Shown here in pieces: positions 52,512 through 61,993 of a stretch of DNA of 64,000 nucleotides. The notes under the pieces are model-generated. The model was given only the letters and a program-made list of their open reading frames with translations, had not been told where the DNA came from and searched no databases. The stretch spans positions 372,001-436,000 of the forward strand of contig JAMPIV010012221.1 of NCBI GenBank assembly GCA_024509875.1, given 5' to 3'. Source of the DNA: Oreohelix idahoensis (lineage: Eukaryota > Mollusca > Gastropoda > Stylommatophora > Oreohelicidae). Positions within the stretch are counted from its first letter, which is position 1. Each line of letters opens with the position of its first letter. The translations under genes were made by a program, and so were the position numbers.

Positions 52512-53493
52512 TTGAATGTGAAAAGACTTATAAGACAGCATCAAGAAGACCTATCCGTGAAGACAACACCACTGAAGCCCACCCTATACCCTGTACCATG
52601 GGAGCAGGCCAGCAGTGCCCTCCAAATTAATACAACAGTCAGTGGTCTCACAAGTGGATGTGAGTATAATGATCTGCAAAAACGAACTGCTACATTGAGT
52701 ATGATCCAAGAAAGCTATCCCGATCAATCATGGATACATGCCTATACAGATGGATCAGCAACTAATGCTGTTAGGAATGGAGGTGCCGGTATCTTTATCT
52801 CATATCCTGACAACCACTATGAGACTAGGCACATTCCCACTGGTAAATTCTGTTCCAACTATACAGCTGAGGTTCAAGCTCTAGAGCAAGCTGCAAATAT
52901 GATTTATAACACCAACTCTGACTGCCACCAGGTAGTCATCCTCACAGATGCACTGTCTGTCCTGCAAGCTCTCAAGGGTGGTAAACTCCCGCATCTGAGA
53001 AATGAACTAAACAAGGTAGCTGCCCAAAAAGAGAACCATACTTCAGTGGGTACCATCTCATTGTGGTGTACCCGGAAATGAAAAGGCAGATAAACTTGCA
53101 AAAAAGGGAGGAGAATGTGAACAAGAAGATAATGAAGTCACATACTTTGAGAAAAAGAGAGCTATCCAGACTATCAGAAGAGAACAGAACCAACCCAAAG
53201 ACGACTATCACACTCTCGACCGGCAGGGACAGACAACTATTTTTCGACTCAGGACAGGGCATAACAAACTGAATAAACACATGCACAAGCTACGATTGTC
53301 TGCTTCACCACTGTGCACATGTGGATTAAACGAACAAACTGCTGAGCATGTTCTACAGGACTGTCCTCTGTATGACCAGTTAAGAAAGATATACTGGCCC
53401 AATGACTCAACACTAAACTCAAAGCTATATGGAGTTAAAGAGGAACTTCAAACAACAGTCGAATTCATCATGAGAACTCGTCTGACGGTGTAA
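52512..53493 (+). pseudogene. LINE RNase H and cysteine-rich C-terminus
   Basis: RNase H motifs appear in order: AYTDGSATN (Asp), NYTAEVQALEQA (Glu), VVILTDALSVLQAL (Asp). After one frameshift near 53040 the next frame gives LQWVPSHCGVPGNEKAD (final Asp). The same frame continues through FRLRTGHNKLNKHMHKL and a CTCG...EHVLQDCP zinc-like tail to TAA at 53491-53493. A single lesion suggests a young insertion. The RT itself is missing. Confidence 0.85.
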
Positions 53494-53532
53494 TCATCAA
53501 AGATGCGATCGCAAGAAGAAGAAGAAGAAGAA
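52523..53532 (+). mobile_element. 5'-truncated I-like LINE inserted in the 5' LTR of E
   Basis: The 1010-bp insert is absent from the 3' LTR at the equivalent point (near 60735). It is flanked by gtgaa at 52518-52522 and 53533-53537 and ends in a (GAA)n tail (53513-53532). Only the C-terminal part of the LINE protein is present. The short duplication, simple tail and truncation fit target-primed reverse transcription. RNase H plus a cysteine-rich tail suggest the I group or a close relative. Confidence 0.88.
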
Positions 53533-53839
53533 GTGAATTGTTAATTTATGCTTGTATATATGTGTAGTTCAGTAGCAAACATGATGTAAAGCCTATAATG
53601 CTCCAGCCTGAACAGAAGGTGTCGGAGGAAAGTAAAACGGCATGGAATGGCCAAACAGTACACTGACACCTAGATGATTGACTAGAAAGAAATAATGCTG
53701 GAATTGCAGAGGCGTAGTAACCATTAAGGAGGTTAATACTGGTATAAAGTATTTCAGATGAAGCTGACAGTTGGCCTAACGCTCTGAACTCAATGTTTGT
53801 GATGTATTGTGCTCAGTGTAGAACTAGAGTATCAATTAG

Positions 53840-54100
53840 TTATGAAGTAGAAGGTACATCCTTCTTGTTTTCAGGGACCGTGGTCTTGATGGTATTGAGC
53901 AGCACCTGGTCAGAGCTTTGCTGAATCCAGAGTCGGACAGCATACTCCTTGGTCCATTTAGCTATCAGTGAGGTGTCTCCAGAGCACAGGGGAGAAATCG
54001 AGCAGAGGAGTCTTTTCCTGCCGCCATCACGCAAGATAAGCTGATGTGGCCAGCTGAGCTCAAAATTGTGTACCCCCATCTTAAAATAACATTGTAACAT
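53840..54100 (-). other. Antisense open frame in 5' LTR of E (86 codons)
   Basis: Homologous to the frames in A and C with about ten residue differences, no indels and the same stop (GDTSLIAKWTKEYAVRLWIQ here). Confidence 0.4.
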
Positions 54101-54615
54101 AAACTTAAGAGGGGAAGTAAATTGTTTTAATATCAGGAACTGAGAACATCTCCAATACTAGTTCCAATAAAGACAAACTATTGAAGTCATGATGACAAAT
54201 ACCAACGGAGCTTGAACAAAACAAAACCAGTATTACCTCATATTACTACTACACAACTGACACACATAGGATACTTTTAATAATATATGTCACTACAATA
54301 TTCATATTAATAAATCCTGTACATATAACTTGTAATTAAAATTGATTGTGATTCCTGGTTCCCTTTGTATTTGAATCAGGACACATATTCATTCATGACA
54401 GCAATGAATACATATTGTTATTTGAAAAGTTATCAGTGACGCCTTTAAGATATCCTTGTAGAGTGTTTTATGTATGTGAGTGTCACAGTGTTGTCAAGTG
54501 TGGTGGAATAAATTTAATTGTTTATCTGTCTGTTGGTGTTATGACTTACACTTCATCATACACATACCCTAGACATACAACGTAGTCATCACACTATTCC
54601 AGAATAATTCTGACT

Positions 54616-54711
<96 letters not shown>

Positions 54712-54835
54712 GCAGCAAGTAAGGTTATCTATAATACACTACTCTCATTAGATATAGATACCTTCACAGCTGATCTCAGTCAGTACACTAAGTCCCCCTA
54801 TAAATATTTATAACATCCCACTTCACCACATATAT

Positions 54836-54853
54836 TGGGGTCTCGCTCTTGGG
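54836..54853 (+). promoter_or_regulatory. Primer-binding site of element E
   Basis: tggggtctcgctcttggg, identical to the site in C, five bases after the LTR end. Confidence 0.6.
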
Positions 54854-55034
54854 ATTTTGAATCTTTACCTATTAAAAATAGTGGGGGAAATTCACTTCAG
54901 GGAATATAAGAATTAAAAGGTATCCTTGGGTGGAATTAAATAAGGTTGAGCTCACGGTGCCTGTGTTGTCCATTAGATATATATTTAGAGATTGAATTGT
55001 TGGTTAGACATTGTGTAAATTTACCTGATAGACA

Positions 55035-56109
55035 ATGGCGGACCTGGCCAAATTTCGATCTGCTGCTGTTCAGACTGCAAAAGAGTTAGGATTAGATGGG
55101 CAAGTTATGGTTGCCTATGTCACTACGGAATGTGACAAATTTATTGAACGCGAAGAAAGAAGGTTTGAAGCCGAAAGAAAGTTAGAGGCTGAAAGGGAAA
55201 TTAAGAAGTTACAATTTGAGGCTGAGGCTGAGACTAAGAGGTTGCAGATTGAGGCTGAGGCTAAGAAATTGGAAGCAGAAGAAAGAAGATTAGCTGCAGA
55301 AAGAGAAGACAAGAAAGTAGCTGCAGAAAGGGAAGCAGAAGATAAAAGATTACAAAGGGAACATGAGTTACGACTAAGGGAGTTTGAGTTTCAAGGCCAT
55401 GCTCCTGAAAATGGTGCCAGTCCCTTTACCTCTGATGCCACTGCTAGCCAAGGAGCCTCAACCTCAGCTATGAATTTCCATTTAGATCATTTTGTTGAGA
55501 AAGACGATGATATAGAGAGCTACCTAAATAGGTACGAACTATTAGCTACCACATATGGGTTAGAGAGAGAGAGGTGGAGCTTAAAGTTATCTCAAGGACT
55601 TCGTGGGGCAGCTTATGAGGTTTTTGCAAAAATGAGCAGAGGTGATCAGGAAAATTATGACATGCTAAAGCAGGCTCTTTTGTTAAGATATGAAAAGAAT
55701 GCAGAATTTTATAGGAAAAAAATTTAGGAATGCTAAACTACTGTCAGGTGAAACCTATCACCAGTTCTCTGCACGAATAGAGACATACTTGGAGAAATGG
55801 ACTTCTCTGGGGAAAACCCAAGATCTTAAGGAAATGGTCCTTATAGAGCAACTAAGAGAGTCCATGGCTCCAGACCTGAGAAAGTTTCTCATGGAACAAG
55901 GTGCAGAGAGGCTGGGTGAGTTGTTAAATGTTGCTGAAAGGTATCAAGCAGCTCAAGCAGAGGTAACAGGTAATAAAAAGAAACAAGTGGATAACTTTAG
56001 GGCACCACAGAACTTTAATAAATTTGATCCTAGGGATCAAAACAAAGGTAAGCACCAGTTTGATAGGCCATGGTATGAAAATAAAAATAAAAACCCCACA
56101 ATTCGATGA
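55035..56109 (+). pseudogene. gag: Element E Gag, frameshifted
   Basis: The start MADLAKFRSAAVQTAKELGL is identical to C. The coiled-coil block (about residues 35-120) has a different number of EAE-type repeats than C. A seventh A in the run at 55716-55722 shifts the frame in the capsid. The rest of the capsid, including the SCAN-like domain, is readable at 55690-56109. A second extra base in the aaaaaccccaca stretch (about 56085-56097) shifts it again before the zinc knuckle. Without the two extra bases Gag would be continuous with the protease. Confidence 0.88.
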
Positions 56110-56986
56110 AAGGAAATATGATGAAAGAAAATCTTTCAACCAAGGAAAAAGGTGGTGTAAAAATTGTAAGATGAACAATCATGACACTGACCATTGTAGA
56201 AGGAAACCTCCTCATTTTGCTGCTATGACATCGGGGAAAAAGGAAAAGAAGGGCAAACCTGAAGAATTACAGGAACCATACCACCCCCCAGTGTGTGAAG
56301 ATGTCATTTGTAATGGTGTCACTATAAGATGTTTATATGATACCGGTTTAGATTACGATTCCGTTGTGAGTTCTCACCTGGTGCAGGCCGATCAATACAC
56401 CACAGAAACAGTGAAGATTCAAACTGCAACCAAGGATGTAGCTACCATGACACTTCCCGTCGCCCGAATAAAAGTGAAAACGCGATATGTGGAAGGAATC
56501 ATAAAAGCAGCAGTGATAAATGAGCCAATCTACCCTCTGATATTGGGGTGTAGATATGTCTTCTTGGGGAATCCCAAGAGACCTGTGATATTGGCAACAG
56601 TGCAGACCAGATCACAGTCAAAAAAGGAGGAGGATAATCCAATAAATACTCATCCAGATGAGATGAGAAAGGAACAGGCTGAGGACAAAACACTCAAGCC
56701 ATGTTTCAAGAAGTTGCCCAAATCTCATACACCTCCAGGCAAGGGAGAGTTTTATATGAAGAACAAACTGATATATAGGAAGGCTGGATCTGAATCCAAT
56801 GGTCACGGACAGCTGGTCCTTCCCACTTCATATAGGACTAAAGTTTTGGAACTAGGGCATGCGATTCCCTTCAGTGGTCATATGGGAATCAGCGCAACAG
56901 GACAGCGAATAGCTTGTCACTATTTCTGGCCAGGAATAACTGAAGATATCAAACGATATGTAAAATCCTGTCCAGAGTGCCAATGA
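56110..56986 (+). pseudogene. pol: Element E zinc knuckle, protease and integrase HHCC domain
   Basis: The CCHC knuckle WCKNCKMNNHDTDHC is followed by a retropepsin-like protease with DTG (56339-56347) and a terminal ILGCRYVF segment. Then comes the linker ATVQTRSQSKKEED and the integrase zinc domain, GHAIPFSGHMGISATGQR through SCPEC. Position 56984-56986 is TGA where F has an Arg codon, truncating the product right after the zinc domain. Protease is present here but missing from A and C. Confidence 0.9.
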
Positions 56987-57028
56987 GTAGCACCTAAACA
57001 TTGGACTGCACCAGCAACTCTGGGGGAA

Positions 57029-59239
57029 ATGCCCATAGTGGGAACACCCTTTGAGAGAGTTGCCGTGGATCTTGTGGGACCTCTCACCCGAACCAAGAGA
57101 AGGAACAGCTACATTCTGACTCTGGTGGACACTTGTTCTATGTGGGGAGAGGCTGTAGCCCTGTCATCGATTGATTCTAAACATGTGGCAGAGGCATTGC
57201 TCACAATTTTCACAAGGTTAGGCTTTCCCAATCAAATCTTGACTGATAATGGCTCTCAGTTCAAGGGGAAACTAACTGAAGAAGTTTTCAGGATCTTCCA
57301 GGCCAAACACTTCCATTGTAGTGTGTATCATCCCCAAGGGAACGGCCAAGTGGAAAGATTTAACGGCACATTGATGTCGATCCTGAGAAAGTTGGCACAC
57401 GAAAAACCAGATACATGGGACCAGTACCTGCACGCCGCCCTCTTTGCTTATCGGGAGGTACCCCATAGTTCAACCGGTATGGCCCCGGCAACATTATTGT
57501 TTGGAAGGCCAATAAAAGGTCCACTCGAAGCTTTGTTAAGAACGTGGACTGATGAAAAGGCAGAGGAAAACATTACATCTTCATACCAATATGTGAATGA
57601 GCTGACCACTCGTTTAAAAACTGGCTGGAAACTTGCCAATGAAAATTTGAAACAAGCCAGGAAGAAACATGCTGCCTATTATAACAGGAAAGCGAAAGAC
57701 ATAAATTTGGCTGTGGGAGAGAAAGTACTGCTTCTTTTGCCCGGGAGTCAGAATAAGTTACAAATTGGATGGCAGGGTCCATATACAGTTTTAGAGAAGG
57801 TGTCTAGAACAAATTATAAGATAGATAAGAAAGGGAAAGAAAAAATCTATCATGTGAATCTCCTGAAGAAATATTTGGAAAGAGAACATCAGGAAGAGAC
57901 ACACTTGTTGACCTTGTCCATCGCCATGGAGATGAAAAAGGAACCACTTTCATCATTTGAATATCCATTACACCCCTGTGAGACAGCAGCCCAGGTGAAA
58001 ATCAGTACCCATTTAACGAAAACTCAGAAAGAGAGAGTGCAACAGGTTCTAAATAATCATGCAGAGGTGTTAACAGACCGACCAGGGCATACAAACCTAT
58101 TGGAATATGATATGAAACTGATAGACCCCACACCTGTCTGTATGAAACCATATTCGATTCCGTTTGCTAAGGAGAAAGCTTTGAAGGAAGAGATAGACTA
58201 TCTGTTGAAGGAAGGAATTATTTCGCACAGTGAATACTCATATAGTTCCGGTGTTGTACTCTTAAGGAAGCCCTCTGGAGAACATAGACTCTGTATAGAT
58301 TACAGGAGACTGAATGCTATTACAGAAGGACAGGTGGATCCATTGCCGGATACAAATCAGCTGTTTGCCAGACTAAATAAAGCTAAATATTTCTCAAAAG
58401 TGGATCTGAGTAAAGGATACTATCAGATTCCAGTAAAGCCTGAGGTTAGACCATACCTAGCCTTTAGTACCTCAGAAGGACACTATGAGTTTAATAGATT
58501 GCCATTTGGATTGAAGAATGCGCCTAGTGTCTTCTCTAGAATGATGAGAAAGTTATTGGACCCTCTGAATAATCCATGTATAACAAATTTCATGGATGAT
58601 ATCCTTATAGCAACAGAAACATTTGAGGAACACATTGACTCTCTGAAGATGCTGTTTGATCGACTTGGGGAAGCAAATTTAACAGCCCGACCAACCAAAT
58701 GTTGCGTTGGATGTAAAGAATTGGAATTTTTGGGACACACAGTTTATCAGGGAAACATGACCCCTGACCCAAAGAACTTAGAGAAACTAAAGAAAGCCCC
58801 GAGACCACAAACCAAGAAGGACGTGAGATCCTTTGTCTCATTATGTGGTTTCTACCAGAAGTATATCAGGAACTTTAATTCCATATGTGCACCGTTAACT
58901 GATTTGACACGTAAAGGACATCCAGATCGCATTACATGGACCCCACAATGTGAAATGGCTTACCAAGAATTGAAGGAAAAGCTCACAAGTAAACCTATTT
59001 TGAAATTACCTGACTTAAGTCAAGAATTCATAGTAAGGACGGATGCAAGTAATATTGGGTTGGGTGCAACTCTACTACAGAAATCAGATGCATTGGATGG
59101 GGAATTAAGCCCAGTGGCATATGCTAGCAGAAAATTGAATAAAGCTGAAATCAACTACTCAACTAGCGAAAAAAGAATGTCTTGCAGTAATATGGGCAAT
59201 AAAGAAATTCAATATTTATCTGTATGGGAAGGCCTTTAA
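57029..59239 (+). pseudogene. pol: Element E integrase core, RT and RNase H (late frameshift)
   Basis: The D,D35E triad is complete: Asp in VAVDLVGPL (residue 14), Asp in TDNGSQF (73) and Glu in GQVERFNG (109), with exactly 35 residues between the last two. A GPY/F-type tail follows, then RT with LPFGLKNAP and catalytic FMDD, then RNase H with RTDASN. A sixth A at 59169-59174 shifts the frame before the second RNase H motif, and another shift lies near 59360-59370. The remaining RNase H motifs (QTDHKP-type, FLSR-type) are recognisable out of frame up to about 59430. This copy shows the full Gmr1-type order: protease, integrase, RT, RNase H. Confidence 0.92.
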
Positions 59240-59489
59240 GTTGCAAACGGACCACAAACCTTTATCGTTTCTAGCCCAGGCTAAGCATGAGAACTCTAGG
59301 TTACTCCGATGGTCCTTGCTTTTGGCTCCCTATAATTTTAGCATTGAGTATATATCTGGAAAAAACAAATTTGGGAGCGGATTTTTTAAGCCGCCATCCG
59401 TGTGATGAGAATCACCGTAAACCCCAGAACTAATAATAAATTTCTCTATGTGTATATAGAATAAAGGACTGACATATAATGTCTGTTTT

Positions 59490-59500
59490 AAGAGGGGAGA
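59490..59500 (+). promoter_or_regulatory. Polypurine tract of element E
   Basis: aagaggggaga abuts the 3' LTR; the last base differs from A and C. Confidence 0.75.
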
Positions 59501-61815
59501 TGTCGTGGAATATTCTAATCCACATATATAAATTATCAAGTAAATATAAAGCCTAATAAATACATATAATAAAGAAAGGAAGAAGAATGGTAAAGAACAG
59601 TGCTGTCACAATGACAGTACTCGAAATCCCCTTTGTTTTATGCTTCGTCTGCAAATTGTAACGTTTCCACGTAAATATAAGCCACTGCATAAATACAAGC
59701 GTTTCCACAACACATTAAAACGGGTATTGCATTTCTAAGAAAAACATTGAGAGGCACAATGCGTAATGACCTAAATTAATCCTAACATTAATTATATTAC
59801 GTTACCAAAACGAACGAACAGATGGACTCAAATAGAAAGAGGGAGGGCTGAAAATCAGGAACGCATGCAAAATTGAACACGCGTCTCGCTATTAATGCCA
59901 CCCCAACAAGCATAACGCGATACACAATTACTACTATCACGCGTGTAAGGCCACATGCACTAACTTTTTCGGACGGACAGTGATAAAAACACTAACCTTC
60001 CCAGAGTTAGGTTTTAAAATCCTGAAAAACGCTTATAAGGAAAGATGACAATAGATGGGTTTACGTTTGAAAACATTACAGTACCCAGACAGCACATCTT
60101 CGAAACAGGAGGTAGAAGAAATTGCATATTTTGAACGCAGCCACTTAGCTCTTTTAAATTTGTATATTTGGGTTCCTTAGGGCTTGCTGACAAAGAATAT
60201 GTAAAACGTTACGCAAATAGTCTAGGAATTAACAAGTTATAACCAAAATAAAATATTGGGGATGCCTGACAGCATGAAATCATTTCTGCTCATAAAATTT
60301 TTTTTATAACGTGTTTGAAAAAAACCTTACGTACGGAAATAGCCTACCATGTAAACTCCAAATTGATTGGAGCGCAACAAATATAAGACTAAACACGATT
60401 GGTCGGACTATAAATACTATCTTTGGTTGTTAGGGGAGACGTAGGAAGGTAAAATTTTTTCAAACACTTGTCGAAACGTGGCTCCATTGGCCAGACTCGC
60501 TGATATAATCACTTAGGAGCGTTAGTTCGAGACCACTAGTTCAAATAAGCTTGATAAAGCAACAGTGCGTTGAAGCCAGCTCATATTTTTGCTAAATAAA
60601 AGCCTGGAACATAAGCAGATGGGAATTTGTGCCAGTATTTGTGCCAGAATTCATTGCTATCAACGTATCTGTGTTTATTCTATGAATTGTGGTAAGCTTG
60701 AAACATTCAGTATCTTTTAATGAAAATTGAATGTGAATTGTTAATTTATGCTTGTATATATGTGTAGTTCAGTAGCAAACATGATGTAAAGCCTATAATG
60801 CTCCAGCCTGAACAGAAGGTGTCGGAGGAAAGTAAAACGGCATGGAATGGCCAAACAGTACACTGACACCTAGATGATTGACTAGAAAGAAATAATGCTG
60901 GAATTGCAGAGGCGTAGTAACCATTAAGGAGGTTAATACTGGTATAAAGTATTTCAGATGAAGCTGACAGTTGGCCTAACGCTCTGAACTCAATGTTTGT
61001 GATGTATTGTGCTCAGTGTAGAACTAGAGTATCAATTAGTTATGAAGTAGAAGGTACATCCTTCTTGTTTTCAGGGACCGTGGTCTTGATGGTATTGAGC
61101 AGCACCTGGTCAGAGCTTTGCTGAATCCAGAGTCGGACAGCATACTCCTTGGTCCATTTAGCTATCAGTGAGGTGTCTCCAGAGCACAGGGGAGAAATCG
61201 AGCAGAGGAGTCTTTTCCTGCCGCCATCACGCAAGATAAGCTGATGTGGCCAGCTGAGCTCAAAATTATGTACCCCCATCTTAAAATAACATTGTAACAT
61301 AAACTTAAGAGGGGAAGTAAATTGTTTTAATATCAGGAACTGAGAACATCTCCAATACTAGTTCCAATAAAGACAAACTATTGAAGTCATGATGACAAAT
61401 ACCAACAGAGCTTGAACAAAACAAAACCAGTATTACCTCATATTACTACTACACAACTGACACACATAGGATACTTTTAATAATATATGTCACTACAATA
61501 TTCATATTAATAAATCATGTACATATAACTTGTAATTAAAATTGATTGTGATTCCTGGTTCCCTTTGTATTTGAATCAGGACACATATTCATTCATGACA
61601 GCAATGAATACATATTGTTATTTGAAAAGTTATCAGTGACTCCTTTAAGATATCCTTGTAGAGTGTTTTATGTATGTGAGTGTCACAGTGTTGTCAAGTG
61701 TGGTGGAATAAATTTAATTGTTTATCTGTCTGTTGGTGTTATGACTTACACTTCATCATACACATACCCTAGACATACAACGTAGTCATCACACTATTCC
61801 AGAATAATTCTGACT

Positions 61816-61869
<54 letters not shown>

Positions 61870-61988
61870 GCAGCAAGTAAGGTTATCTATAATACACTAC
61901 TCTCATTAGATATAGATACCTTCACAGCTGATCTCAGTCAGTACACTAAGTCCCCCTATAAATATTTATAACATCCCACTTCACCACA
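59501..61988 (+). repeat. 3' LTR of element E
   Basis: A 2488-bp uninterrupted LTR. It shows the pre-insertion state of the site occupied by the LINE in the 5' LTR. It has a shorter TA array (61819-61866) and the antisense frame at 61040-61300. Confidence 0.94.
61040..61300 (-). other. Antisense open frame in 3' LTR of E (86 codons)
   Basis: The protein is identical to the frame at 53840-54100; the LTR difference near 61268 (A for G) is silent in this frame. No domain recognised. Confidence 0.4.
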
Positions 61989-61993
61989 AGGAG
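61989..61993 (+). repeat. Target-site duplication of element E, right copy
   Basis: aggag directly after the CACCACA end of the 3' LTR, matching 51281-51285. Confidence 0.95.

Larger units (their letters stand above)
51286..54830 (+). repeat. 5' LTR of element E, carrying a LINE insertion
   Basis: Boundaries are TGTCGTGGAATATTC and CACTTCACCACA. The LTR is split at 52522/53538 by a truncated LINE. A TA array at 54619-54707 lies in U5, where C has only gagatatatagata. An antisense frame is at 53840-54100. Confidence 0.93.
51286..61988 (+). mobile_element. Element E: complete Gmr1-like LTR retrotransposon nested in F
   Basis: LTRs at 51286-54830 and 59501-61988 flank an internal region of 4.7 kb with Gag, protease, integrase, RT and RNase H in that order. 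The 5' LTR is longer by a 1010-bp LINE insertion with its duplication and by about 42 bases of extra TA. Otherwise the LTRs differ at roughly eight positions, so insertion was recent. The flanking duplication is aggag. The coding region carries four single-base shifts and one TGA relative to its relatives. Confidence 0.95.
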
